A DNA stretch of 46,844 nucleotides, taken from Saprospiraceae bacterium (GTDB lineage Bacteria; Bacteroidota; Bacteroidia; Chitinophagales; Saprospiraceae). The notes under the pieces were generated by a model. The model was given only the letters and a program-made list of their open reading frames with translations, was not told where the DNA came from and did no database searches. The position numbers and the translations under genes were made by a program. Position 1 is the stretch's first letter, and the number at the start of each line of letters is the position of its first letter. Below are positions 8,579 to 16,760 of this stretch, piece by piece. The stretch is from positions 1 to 46,844 of the forward strand of contig JAEUUV010000206.1 of the NCBI GenBank assembly GCA_016787285.1, read 5' to 3'.

Positions 8579-10264
8579 ATGAAACATCTGCTTCTTTGTT
8601 GCATCGTTTGCTGCACGGCTTTTCTTTCCCCGAGCATTGCCCAGATTGGCAGTTTCGGCACCATGCCGATGGCCTCCAAACCCGGCGCCGATCCCACGCT
8701 GGGGCCGTTGGTGACCAACACCCCGGAATATCTGAAAGCCCGGGAAATTTACGAACGGCTCGTCAAGGCGCGCGGCGACTACCGCCTTCCGGTGCCTACC
8801 TTCACCATGCGCAAACAACGCAGCAACCTGGCACTCATCGAGTATAAACTCATGGAAATCACGCTGGAAGAAGACGCTTACAAAGTCTGTCAGACGTTCG
8901 GGGAAAACGCTGATGATGCCGTCGCTTTCCTGCTCGGGCATGAACTGACCCACTGGTACGAGAAACACGCCTGGCGCCGGGACTTTATCTCAGGCTTCGC
9001 CGACCTGGATGTCAAAACCAAACTGGGCGGCCTCGAAGAAAAAATCACCAACGAAACCGAAGCGGACTGCCTCGGCGGATTTCTGGCCTACTCTGCCGGC
9101 TACGGCCTGTTCGACAAAGGCGCCGACCTGATCCAGAAACTGTACACGGAGTACGGCATGAAGGAAGAGGTGGACGGCTACCCGTCCTTGACCGACCGAA
9201 AAAAACTGAGCACCAAAACAGCCGAAAAAATGGCAGCGCTGGTGGATGCTTACGAAATGGCCAACCTGCTCGTGGCCATCGGCAAGTACGGCGAGGCCCT
9301 GGAGTACTACCGCTACATCCTGATGCGCTATCAGAGCCGGGAAATCTACAACAACCTCGGCGTGACGGCCTTTTTGCTGGCCCTGAACGAGTTCCGACCC
9401 GAAGACCCCCGCGTGAAGTTTCGCTATCCGATTCAACTCGACCTGGAATCCGCCGGCGCCAAAGGCTCCGGGGCCGGCAGCGCCCGCGACGCCCTGCTCC
9501 GCCAGGCTATCCAGTATTTCGACATGGCCATCAGCCTCGACCCTAAGTACGCCCCAGCCTTCCTGAACAAAGCCTGTACCTACGCCCTGCTCGGCGACAC
9601 AGACGAGGAACGCGCCCGGAATGCCGAACGCGCCCGGTACTACGCCGATTCGGAGGCCCATGAAATCGCCCAAAATGCAAACGACACCAAAACCCTGCGC
9701 GATATCAACATCCTGCTCGGTATTCTTGAGGCAATCAACGGCAATCCGGACAAGGCCAAAAAATTGTTTTCGGCCGCAGCCGACAGCAGCGCCCTGGCTG
9801 CGACCAACCTCGAAATACTCGAAAAAGGCAGCGCCACGGTCCGGGAACGGGAGGAAGACCCCTTCGCCGACCCGGAAAAAATCGGCGGCAAGACCATTGC
9901 GGAGGCCACCAACAAAGGGATTGGATTAAAACCACTGCCCAACAAAACCACCAACATCACCCTTGACGAACGGCTGATTTTTACCCAAATCGCTGCGCCG
10001 GGGCCAGATTCCCGGGTGTTCGTGCACATCAACAAAAACGAAAACCAAAAAACCTTTTTCCACATGACGCTGCCCGGGTACAAGGGCAAAACAGAAAAAG
10101 GACTCGGAGCAGGTGCAAAACGCGAGGCTATTGTTGCTCCCGACGCATACGATATTCCTATTCGCAGTATCCAGACCCCGCGCGGCGAAATCTTAGTGTA
10201 CAAAGAAATAATTTTCATTCTCGACGCTAACCAAACCCTCGAACGCTGGATCAATTACCAGTAA
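8579..10264 (+). CDS. Exported M48-like zinc metallopeptidase with TPRs
   Basis: The 561-residue protein has a signal peptide (MKHLLLCCIVCCTAFLSPSIAQ). A zinc-peptidase signature GHELTHW places ligands H121 and H125 and catalytic E122. NETEADCLGG (E159-D163) fits the downstream ExxxD motif of M48 peptidases. The second half is helical and TPR-like, including AIQYFDMAISLDPKYAPAF at about residue 315, and the tail has beta-rich segments. The signature order (HExxH, about 35 residues, ExEAD, then TPRs) parallels BepA-type envelope proteases, although here the peptidase part sits very near the N-terminus. It starts 6 bp after the WD40-caspase and 18 bp before the next gene. Predicted to be an envelope protease; its targets are unknown. 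Confidence 0.8.
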   Translation: MKHLLLCCIVCCTAFLSPSIAQIGSFGTMPMASKPGADPTLGPLVTNTPEYLKAREIYERLVKARGDYRLPVPTFTMRKQRSNLALIEYKLMEITLEEDAYKVCQTFGENADDAVAFLLGHELTHWYEKHAWRRDFISGFADLDVKTKLGGLEEKITNETEADCLGGFLAYSAGYGLFDKGADLIQKLYTEYGMKEEVDGYPSLTDRKKLSTKTAEKMAALVDAYEMANLLVAIGKYGEALEYYRYILMRYQSREIYNNLGVTAFLLALNEFRPEDPRVKFRYPIQLDLESAGAKGSGAGSARDALLRQAIQYFDMAISLDPKYAPAFLNKACTYALLGDTDEERARNAERARYYADSEAHEIAQNANDTKTLRDINILLGILEAINGNPDKAKKLFSAAADSSALAATNLEILEKGSATVREREEDPFADPEKIGGKTIAEATNKGIGLKPLPNKTTNITLDERLIFTQIAAPGPDSRVFVHINKNENQKTFFHMTLPGYKGKTEKGLGAGAKREAIVAPDAYDIPIRSIQTPRGEILVYKEIIFILDANQTLERWINYQ

Positions 10265-10282
10265 AACAAAAATACTATCCGC

Positions 10283-11437
10283 ATGCGAAAACAACTAACC
10301 GTGCTCATTGCTGCCCTTTTTCTGGCACTGGTACTTGGCGCTCAAGAGGGCGGCAACCCGATCGTCGTGGTTTCCACCAAGGGCGCTGTCTTGTACTCAT
10401 CTCCTTCCATCAAGAAAAAAACACCGGTAAAACCGGGAGCGGCATTAGTACCCGAGGGCAAACTCAGCCTCGCCGCCGGCGCCTCGGCGCTTCTGTGCCA
10501 CAGGGGCCAATTCCAGTCCATCTCAAAAAAAGGTACGGTGGCACTAGCCAATATCTTCGATGCCGAAAGCGAACCTGGCATTGATTTCGATGCCGATTTT
10601 GCCAAATTCGTGGAAGCCTCGGTGGGAATGGTTATCGAACAACGGCAAAAAAACGGCTGGGGCGCCCGTATCACCCAAAACGGTGACGGCTTTGGTACCG
10701 GCGTGACGAACCCCGAAAAGGGCCGCGACGGTGCAGGCACAGGCGTGACGAACCCCGAAAAGGGCCGCGACGGTGCAGGCACAGGCGTGACGAACCCTGA
10801 AAAGGGCCGCGACGGTGCAGGCACTGGCGTGACGAACCCCGAAAAGGGCCGCGACGGTGCAGGTGCGGGCGTGACGAACCCCGAAAAGGGCCGCGACGGC
10901 TGGGGCGGCAGAGGCAACGGAATTATTCCGATTTTGCCGTTCGACAAAACCTTGCCGAAAAACACCACATTCTTCTGGTCCAAACCGGCGGGTGTCACGT
11001 CCTACAGGCTCGACATTTCCGACGACAAAGGCAGCATCGTTCATACAGTCACATCTGTGGATACTTTTGTAGTTGTCAATCTTGACTCAACCAAGTTCCA
11101 GCCGGGGCGCAAATACTTTTGGACGGCAGCGGCGGTGAACAAACCTGAGGTGGTATCCGATCCATTGGAAATCAACATTGCCGGTGCCGCCGAAATGGTA
11201 AAAACACTGGCTCAAGCCACCGATTCCCAAATTCGTTCGGAAGCGGACGTCATCGTGCTCAATATGATGAACGCCGTTGCACTGGAGCAAAACAACTGGT
11301 ACACCGAAGCGGCTCTTGCATACGCTGCCCTTTCGAAGAAACACCCGCAAAACAACATGGTGCGTCTCCTGCACGCCACGTTTTGGATGCGGCTCCTATT
11401 GCCGGCGAAAGCAAAGGTTCTCCTGAACGGAAAATAA
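10283..11437 (+). CDS. Exported protein with FecR-like N-terminus and five 14-residue tandem repeats
   Basis: The 384 residues begin with a signal peptide ending at LVLGAQ. Residues 25-110 resemble a FecR-like beta domain (ending of the type GKLSLAAGASALLCHRGQF; weak). Residues 139-208 are five near-identical copies of TGVTNPEKGRDGAG. A beta-sandwich-like segment follows (FFWSKPAGVTSYRLDISD to KYFWTAAAV), resembling a fibronectin-III or Ig fold. The C-terminus is a helical TPR-like hairpin (YTEAALAYAALSKKHPQNN). No catalytic motif is visible, so it may be a scaffold or adaptor for the flanking peptidases. It starts 18 bp after the metallopeptidase gene and is followed by a 16-bp hairpin. The family is not recognised as a whole. 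Confidence 0.8.
   Translation: MRKQLTVLIAALFLALVLGAQEGGNPIVVVSTKGAVLYSSPSIKKKTPVKPGAALVPEGKLSLAAGASALLCHRGQFQSISKKGTVALANIFDAESEPGIDFDADFAKFVEASVGMVIEQRQKNGWGARITQNGDGFGTGVTNPEKGRDGAGTGVTNPEKGRDGAGTGVTNPEKGRDGAGTGVTNPEKGRDGAGAGVTNPEKGRDGWGGRGNGIIPILPFDKTLPKNTTFFWSKPAGVTSYRLDISDDKGSIVHTVTSVDTFVVVNLDSTKFQPGRKYFWTAAAVNKPEVVSDPLEINIAGAAEMVKTLAQATDSQIRSEADVIVLNMMNAVALEQNNWYTEAALAYAALSKKHPQNNMVRLLHATFWMRLLLPAKAKVLLNGK
10697..10906 (+). repeat. Tandem repeat, 5 x 42 bp, in coding sequence
   Basis: Five in-frame copies start at 10697, 10739, 10781, 10823 and 10865. They differ at only a few bases (ACC/ACA/ACT/GCG at the first codon and a diverged end of copy 5). Near-identity at DNA level points to recent expansion or homogenisation. 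The repeat encodes TGVTNPEKGRDGAG. Confidence 0.95.
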
Positions 11438-11448
11438 CCTGAATAACT

Positions 11449-11483
11449 TAGTGACGGGGTGACTGGCAGTCACCCCGTCACTA
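11449..11483 (+). terminator. 16-bp hairpin between two exported-protein genes
   Basis: TAGTGACGGGGTGACT at 11449-11464 pairs perfectly with 11468-11483 around a GGC loop. No T-run follows, so it is more likely a partial terminator, processing site or mRNA-stability element than a strong intrinsic terminator. It separates the three-gene block from the caspase-TPR gene. Confidence 0.6.
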
Positions 11484-11519
11484 TCCAACAATCTATTGTC
11501 AGTCAAAATATTAACTACG

Positions 11520-13745
11520 ATGAAAACCATAATTTTTGGCATAGCAGTACTCCTGGGGGGAAGTCTGCTACATGCCCAAGAATTCAGGGGCGCAGCACCA
11601 GCAAAAACAGGCGCTAATACCGCAAGTGGTACTACATGGGCCATTGTCGCGGGCATTTCCGATTATCAAGATGCCAATATTCCCAAGTTGAACTATGCTC
11701 ACCGCGATGCTGAAGTTTTTGCTAAATACCTTCAAAGCCCTAGCGGTGGCAGCCTCGACAACGAACACCTCTATGTGCTCCTGAACGAACAGGCAACTGG
11801 CGCCGAGTTGGCCAACGCGCTGTTCGGACTGATCAAAAAAGTGAAAGAAGGAGACCAAGTCATCATCTATTTTTCCGGGCACGGCGACGTGGAGGCCACC
11901 CTCGAAGATCAACCGGGATACCTGCTTTGCTGGGATTCGCCCCCGAACGTGTACATGAGCGGCGGCACCCTCGAACTGGACGACCTGAAAAAGATCGTCA
12001 AAACGCTGGCACTGAAAAAAGTACGGGTTTTGCTCATCACGGATGCGTGCCGGGCCGGTAAATTGGCCGGCAGCGCCAACAACGGCTCGCAAGTGGCTGC
12101 CAACAACATGAAGGCACTGTTTTCCAATGAAATAAAAATCCTGTCCTGCCAACCCGACCAACTCTCCCAGGAAAGCCCCAAATGGGGCGGCGGAAGGGGC
12201 GTTTTTTCGTACTACCTCATGCAAGGTCTCGAAGGCAAGGCCGACAGGGATGCCGACGGCAACGTGGACTTGCAGGAGATTGACCTGTTTTTGTACGACC
12301 ACGTACGCGAGGCCACGCAACGCCAGCAGATACCGGTAACGGTAGGCGACAAAACAGCGATAATAGCCAAGTCGGACCCGGCAGTTTTGGCGGCGCTGCA
12401 CCCCGAAAAATCCGATCAAGAAGAACTTGGATTGGTGCCCGACATGGCAAAAAGCATGGCCATTGAGCAGGCCTTGGCCGGAGACCCTGCCCTGCTCGCA
12501 CAGTACCAGGCGTTCAAAAAAGCGATAAAGGAAGGTATACTGCTCGATGCAGACCCCAACTGTGCCTGGAGCATTTTTGAACGAATCAAGGACAAACCAC
12601 TACTGGCACAGTATCAAGATCAATTGCGCCATAGTCTTGCTTCGGCCCTTGAGTCCCGGGTGCAACAAGCTATCAACGATTACCTGAAATCCGACCCAAA
12701 CGAGTTGCGCAAACGATGGAACAAAAGTGACCAGTACGAACATTTTCCCGAGTATCTGGCCAAAGCCGACGAACTACTTGGTCCAGACAACCCATCCCGA
12801 AATAATCTCCAGGCGCGTTTTCATTACTTCACAGGCCTCAACTACCGATTACGTGGTGAGCGTTCAAAAACCATGGCCTTGTACAAATTGGCACTTGCCG
12901 AACAACAGAAGTGCCTCTCCCTTGAACCATCCGCAGCCTACGCTTATAACGAAATGGGCCTGCTGGAGCGCCGGAATGAACGATTCAAAGAGGCAGTCGG
13001 CAATTTTGAAAAAGCAATCTCGTATTCACCAGGTTGGGCCCTGCCTTGGGCAAATCTATGCACGACCAACAATATGCTCGAATCGTATGGGAAAGCTGAA
13101 ATAGCGGGCAAACAGGCGCTGAAATTGGACAGCAATCTGGTTTCGGCACATTACAACCTCGGCAATACTTACGTAAGAATCTTTGCTTTTGACAAAGCCG
13201 AATTCCATTACAATAAAGTCTTGCAACTTGACCCGGATTTTGCCGACTCATATTTCAAACTTGGTTACGTCTATTATACCCAAAACAAGTTCGCCAATGC
13301 CGAACGGGCCTGGCTGGAATACGCCAAGCGCGACTCGTCGGAGGATTTCTTCTTTGTCAATCTTGGGGAGGTGTCGGCCAAACTAGGGAAAACTGCTGAA
13401 GCCCTGCGCTATTTCCAAAAGGCTTTGTCCCTCAATCCCGACTCCGATCCGGCCTACCACAGCCTCGGGCAATTCCACTTGTTGCAAGGCAATATCCCCG
13501 ATGCCGAAGCCGCTTTCCAGCGCTACGTCCAACTCCAGCCCACATCTCCGGTCGGCTACTATTTCCTGGCCCAGATCGCCCGACTGAAAAACCAGCCCGA
13601 GGCCGTTCAGGAAAACCTGAGATTGGCCTCCGAACGGGACAAGGACTTTTCGATCCTCCGTGAATCCGCCGATCTGGAAAGCCTGCGACTGGATAAAAAT
13701 TTTGGCGACCTGCTGGCCCGCGAACTTCCCGGCTGGAAACAATAA
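11520..13745 (+). CDS. Exported caspase-like peptidase (C14) with TPR repeats
   Basis: ATG 11520 gives 741 residues with a signal peptide (MKTIIFGIAVLLGGSLLHAQ); an upstream TTG at 11496 is less likely. The caspase domain covers about 40-260, with the dyad His121 in YFSGHGD and Cys177 in ITDACRAG. Residues 242-253, DRDADGNVDLQE, form a complete canonical EF-hand calcium loop near the end of the caspase domain. From about residue 430 there are TPR motifs (AYNEMGLLERRNERFKEAV, AHYNLGNTYVRIFAFDKAE, and others), likely a protein-binding scaffold. It is the second caspase in the block; a strong terminator follows at 13751. Calcium-stimulated activity is an inference from the loop and from known calcium-dependent metacaspases. 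Confidence 0.92.
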   Translation: MKTIIFGIAVLLGGSLLHAQEFRGAAPAKTGANTASGTTWAIVAGISDYQDANIPKLNYAHRDAEVFAKYLQSPSGGSLDNEHLYVLLNEQATGAELANALFGLIKKVKEGDQVIIYFSGHGDVEATLEDQPGYLLCWDSPPNVYMSGGTLELDDLKKIVKTLALKKVRVLLITDACRAGKLAGSANNGSQVAANNMKALFSNEIKILSCQPDQLSQESPKWGGGRGVFSYYLMQGLEGKADRDADGNVDLQEIDLFLYDHVREATQRQQIPVTVGDKTAIIAKSDPAVLAALHPEKSDQEELGLVPDMAKSMAIEQALAGDPALLAQYQAFKKAIKEGILLDADPNCAWSIFERIKDKPLLAQYQDQLRHSLASALESRVQQAINDYLKSDPNELRKRWNKSDQYEHFPEYLAKADELLGPDNPSRNNLQARFHYFTGLNYRLRGERSKTMALYKLALAEQQKCLSLEPSAAYAYNEMGLLERRNERFKEAVGNFEKAISYSPGWALPWANLCTTNNMLESYGKAEIAGKQALKLDSNLVSAHYNLGNTYVRIFAFDKAEFHYNKVLQLDPDFADSYFKLGYVYYTQNKFANAERAWLEYAKRDSSEDFFFVNLGEVSAKLGKTAEALRYFQKALSLNPDSDPAYHSLGQFHLLQGNIPDAEAAFQRYVQLQPTSPVGYYFLAQIARLKNQPEAVQENLRLASERDKDFSILRESADLESLRLDKNFGDLLARELPGWKQ

Positions 13746-13750
13746 GGTTG

Positions 13751-13800
13751 AAAAACGCGATGGCCGCCCCGAGTTTCCTCTGGGCGGCCATCGCGTTTTT
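13751..13800. terminator. Strong bidirectional rho-independent terminator
   Basis: A perfect 19-bp stem: AAAAACGCGATGGCCGCCC (13751-13769) pairs with 13782-13800 around a 12-base loop. A-run and T-run ends make it work from both sides. It closes the caspase block and lies just past the stop of the small minus-strand ORF ending at 13817. Confidence 0.95.
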
Positions 13801-13816
13801 AACCGTGGGATTTTGA

Positions 13817-14002
13817 TCAGTTGCAGGCATCCGAAAACTCGGCGATGGAGCCGAACGGCGTTTCCGTCCAAACCAGCACCATGATCTGTACGGAGTTTCT
13901 GAAACAGTGCGGGTGCCGTTCGCCCGGTTTGGTTATCTCACCACGGGCGCCAAGTTCCCACGCCGCGCCGGGCGTCATTTGCACAAAAACCTGATACTCC
14001 AC
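13817..14002 (-). CDS. Possible small protein, 61 residues
   Basis: A small frame that would need a GTG start at 14000-14002; the frame is open back to a stop nine codons upstream and no ATG lies in that stretch. The product has mixed composition with short hydrophobic strands (NSVQIMVLVWTETPFGS), no signal peptide and no recognised family. Its stop is 16 bp from the bidirectional terminator, which supports a minus-strand transcript ending here. It could also be the eroded end of a former gene. Confidence 0.4.
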   Translation of the reverse strand: MEYQVFVQMTPGAAWELGARGEITKPGERHPHCFRNSVQIMVLVWTETPFGSIAEFSDACN

Positions 14003-14036
14003 CGGAGCGCCTTTTCCGTTGGTTTTTTAAATAGTT

Positions 14037-14074
14037 CGGCCCGACAGCATTGCGCCGCCGGGCCGGAATTTTTT
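14037..14074. terminator. Possible terminator hairpin
   Basis: CGGCCCG (14037-14043) pairs with CGGGCCG (14059-14065) around a 15-base loop and is followed on the plus strand by a T-rich run (14069-14074). On the minus strand it lies just beyond the stop of the secreted-protein gene ending at 14110, where the downstream bases are only moderately T-rich. Confidence 0.45.
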
Positions 14075-14109
14075 AGCAAATGAAAAAACACTATTCACAG
14101 GTGTGGTCA

Positions 14110-14544
14110 TTACTTTTTTCCGAGTACATAGTCGAACCCGGAGCCGATAATCGAGCCGGCAACAGCCAGGTTGCCTTTAAGAATCACCGAGCCGCGCACA
14201 TCCAGATCATTCAGCCCAAAGCGTTCCATGCTGTCGAATACCACGAGGCAACTTCCGTTCTGAACGGTGAGGGAGGCTCCGGATTCCAGGGTAAGTTTGT
14301 TCACCTCGGCATTCTTGTGCGAAAGTATCGGATATACCCGGGAGCGGGTAGACACGTCGGGGATAATTACGTCCGAAAAGGCGTTGGGCACTGCGTTGGT
14401 GCTCCAGTTGCGGGGGCAGTTCCAGTTGGACTCCATGCCGGGGGTTCCGCCTTCCCAGTAGACGATTTTTTGTGCCCAAAGCGATGAACTGTATACGAAC
14501 AGGAAGGAAAAGAGGAGAGCAGACACTAACAGACGCGATTTCAT
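14110..14544 (-). CDS. Small secreted beta-rich protein
   Basis: ATG 14544 gives 144 residues beginning with a clear signal peptide (MKSRLLVSALLFSFLFVYSSSLWAQ); a longer frame upstream is unlikely to be translated. The mature part begins with Trp-rich WEGGTPGMESNWNCPRNWS and a segment of type VPNAFSDVIIPDVSTR, then LTLESGASLTVQNGS. This is the pattern of the beta-helix-like head common in large type IX-secreted Bacteroidota proteins, where it normally precedes a sorting domain. Here the protein ends right after the beta segment with YVLGKK and has no sorting domain, so it is either a stand-alone periplasmic form or a remnant of a larger cargo. Function unknown. Confidence 0.7.
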   Translation of the reverse strand: MKSRLLVSALLFSFLFVYSSSLWAQKIVYWEGGTPGMESNWNCPRNWSTNAVPNAFSDVIIPDVSTRSRVYPILSHKNAEVNKLTLESGASLTVQNGSCLVVFDSMERFGLNDLDVRGSVILKGNLAVAGSIIGSGFDYVLGKK

Positions 14545-14654
14545 AACAATGCAGTTTATAGTTGTGGTACAATAACTTGTGTGATGGTCATTTATACCGG
14601 CCAACTGCATTGGTTATCATTTGTCGGGAAAACATTTTTGTCTGGTATACTCGA

Positions 14655-14683
14655 ACCTTCCAGATTTGATAAACCTGAAAGGT
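14655..14683. repeat. Imperfect palindrome, Bacteroidota-type
   Basis: ACCTTCCAGATTT (14655-14667), loop GAT, AAACCTGAAAGGT (14671-14683); 11 of 13 positions pair. It lies 28 bp beyond the stop of the subtilase gene. The ACCTTTCAGGTTT-like arms resemble interspersed palindromes I recall from Bacteroidota genomes. It may serve as a 3' processing or weak termination structure. Confidence 0.5.
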
Positions 14684-14711
14684 CTCGTTTTGAATATATC
14701 CAGCTCTTTGA

Positions 14712-16757
14712 TCAGCGCTTCGCCCGCACTTCCACCGACACCGCTTCGATGGTTTTTCCGGTCTTTTTGTCTGTCCCGCACCAGGCGCCGTTTTTGGCCG
14801 AGGCAAGTGTTTTGCGGCCGGCCAAGCGGGCCGAATACCGGATTTCAAACTTGTCGGAGTCCTTGCCTTCCAGCGAAAAAGCAATTCCAATCAGGCGCTG
14901 GCCGGCGGCAATTTCACCCACAAAAGCCCCTGCCTGTTTGTTTTCTGCGATACCAACCGACGATCCGTTGATCTTGTACCGGATTTCCAGATTGGCCGAT
15001 TTGGGTTTGAACTGCACGCGCAAACCCATCAGCCGACGTCCCGAACCGAGGTCGGCGCCAAGGAGTACGCCGGATTTCAGCGGCAGTTCCTTTCCGTTGT
15101 CGAACATCAAATTGCCATCGAGTGCCGGAACAGATGGCGCAGACGTAGCTTTTTGACCAAATTTTTGAGCATTCTCCACCGCCAGGCCGGCATCAATCCG
15201 GCCATAACCGTAGTAGATACTGTGTCCTTTGGCATCGTATTCGCCGCCTTTTTCATCTATGCGGATACAAGACTGGCGCACGAGGTCTTTTACCTGGGCT
15301 GCGGTAAGGTCTGGATTAGCCGCAAGCATAAGCGCCACAATGCCGGCTGTACCCGGGCAGGCAGCGGACGTACCGCCAAAGGAGTTGACGTAGTTTTCTG
15401 GGGTGTAGCCGAGTGCACCCTGGCGGTCGGTGGTGCGCAGCCCCTGGCTCAGCGGAGCCGGATGCTGGAATGCGCGCCAGCCGTAATCGGCACTGGGGAA
15501 ACACACCCAGACCGACTTGCCGTAGTCGCTGTACACGCAGCGTTTTCCGGTGTCGTTGCAGGCCGCCACACCGATGACGCCCGGGTAGCTGGAGTAGCCG
15601 TCGTTTGCAGTGTCTTCGTTTCCGTTGCCGGCCGCAAACAGGATGACGCAGCCTTTGCCTTTTCGACCTTTGGAAAGTACATATTCCATCGCCAGCCGGG
15701 TGCTGTCGGGCAACGGGGTGGCGCGGTTGTGCATGGGATCCATGGGGTTCCACCACTCGCCGTCGGTAGGTCCCCAGGAGCAGGATACGACATCGGCGCC
15801 TTTGTCGGCGGCCCAAACGAATGCGTTGGCTTCGGCCATACTGCCCAGACCGCTCCGCAGCCGGATGGGGATCAGCGTGGCTTCAGGCGCCGTGCCCGAA
15901 GCACCGTCGGGAAGGCCGGCTGCACAGGCCATGCCGGCACAGGCGGTGCCGTGGTTGTCGTCGGTCAGTTTCGGGTTGGAGTCGGGGCTGTTGAGCGTAG
16001 CGTCGTAGGGGTGCACGATACGTCCGGCAAATTCGGGGTGGTTGAGGTCTACGCCGTCGTCAATCACGGCGATGGTCACCCCTTTGCCTTTGGTGTGTTT
16101 CCAGGCGGCTTCGATGTTGATGTGTTGGTTGACGGCCTGGCCGTTGATGGTGGTTTTGGTGAGATGCCACTGGAGCGGATGGACGCCTTTGAATCGGCGC
16201 TCTTGCACGATTTCGGGGTGGCAATATTCCACATGTTTTTCTTCCAGGAGTTTTTCGGCAATGTTGAACACCTCCAAACCGGTGCCTTCTGCAGCCTCCA
16301 CGAAGTAGGAATTAGCCGCAAAAACGAGTTTGCTCTTGATTTTAAGGTGGTATTTTCCCAGTATGGCAAGACAGTCCGTCTCGGAGACTTTGTCCAAAAA
16401 TTTGACAAAAAAATTCTCGGTGTACAGCATAACCTCCCCGCTATCGGCATCCTGCAGTACCCGGCCGGCGAAACGAATGCTATCATCCTGTTTGAGGGTT
16501 GCCCGGGCGGCATCGCGCTCGCGGGTGCTGCTGCCGGCAGATTCAAGGCCCTCAGGTGCAGCCACCCGTCGCACACTGATTCCCGCCTCCGGAAAGGCTG
16601 CGACCTCCTGCGTACCTTCAATGACGGCGCGGCTGGCGCTGTTCAGGTCGGTTTTTTCAATTTCCGTGTTGCCTTTGGTGCGAATGGCGACCATGTCGGG
16701 GCTTTCCATCAGTTCGATGGTTTTGCCTTTTTTCCCGCCGAATTTGACTTTGTACAT
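14712..16757 (-). CDS. Subtilisin-like serine protease (S8)
   Basis: ATG 16757 gives 681 residues; a frame extending to 16877 runs through short tandem repeats and the preceding gene and is rejected. The N-terminal 200 residues, including FVKFLDKVSETDCLAILGKY, look like a fervidolysin-type pro-domain. The S8 triad is D233 in AVIDDGVD, H269 in NHGTACAG and S464 in GGTSAACPG. The last 120 residues form a beta-rich accessory domain with motifs such as GLRVQFKPKSANLEIRYKI. No signal peptide is visible from this start, which is unusual for a secreted subtilase, so the enzyme may be cytoplasmic or exported by another route. It lies 49 bp downstream of the membrane-protein gene and is probably co-transcribed with it. 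Confidence 0.92.
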   Translation of the reverse strand: MYKVKFGGKKGKTIELMESPDMVAIRTKGNTEIEKTDLNSASRAVIEGTQEVAAFPEAGISVRRVAAPEGLESAGSSTRERDAARATLKQDDSIRFAGRVLQDADSGEVMLYTENFFVKFLDKVSETDCLAILGKYHLKIKSKLVFAANSYFVEAAEGTGLEVFNIAEKLLEEKHVEYCHPEIVQERRFKGVHPLQWHLTKTTINGQAVNQHINIEAAWKHTKGKGVTIAVIDDGVDLNHPEFAGRIVHPYDATLNSPDSNPKLTDDNHGTACAGMACAAGLPDGASGTAPEATLIPIRLRSGLGSMAEANAFVWAADKGADVVSCSWGPTDGEWWNPMDPMHNRATPLPDSTRLAMEYVLSKGRKGKGCVILFAAGNGNEDTANDGYSSYPGVIGVAACNDTGKRCVYSDYGKSVWVCFPSADYGWRAFQHPAPLSQGLRTTDRQGALGYTPENYVNSFGGTSAACPGTAGIVALMLAANPDLTAAQVKDLVRQSCIRIDEKGGEYDAKGHSIYYGYGRIDAGLAVENAQKFGQKATSAPSVPALDGNLMFDNGKELPLKSGVLLGADLGSGRRLMGLRVQFKPKSANLEIRYKINGSSVGIAENKQAGAFVGEIAAGQRLIGIAFSLEGKDSDKFEIRYSARLAGRKTLASAKNGAWCGTDKKTGKTIEAVSVEVRAKR

Positions 16758-16760
16758 CCT

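Noticed and set aside
10697-10906. Tandem repeats considered as a CRISPR array
   Set aside because: There are no unique spacers between the copies, and they are in frame within a gene with no cas genes near.
10342-10998. A 218-residue minus-strand frame over the tandem repeats
   Set aside because: The repeat period is a multiple of three, so all frames stay open; the plus strand has the signal peptide and operon context.
4904-13745. Caspase block as a cytoplasmic anti-phage defence island
   Set aside because: All products have signal peptides and there is no integrase, nuclease, nucleotide cyclase or other defence gene nearby; an envelope role fits better.
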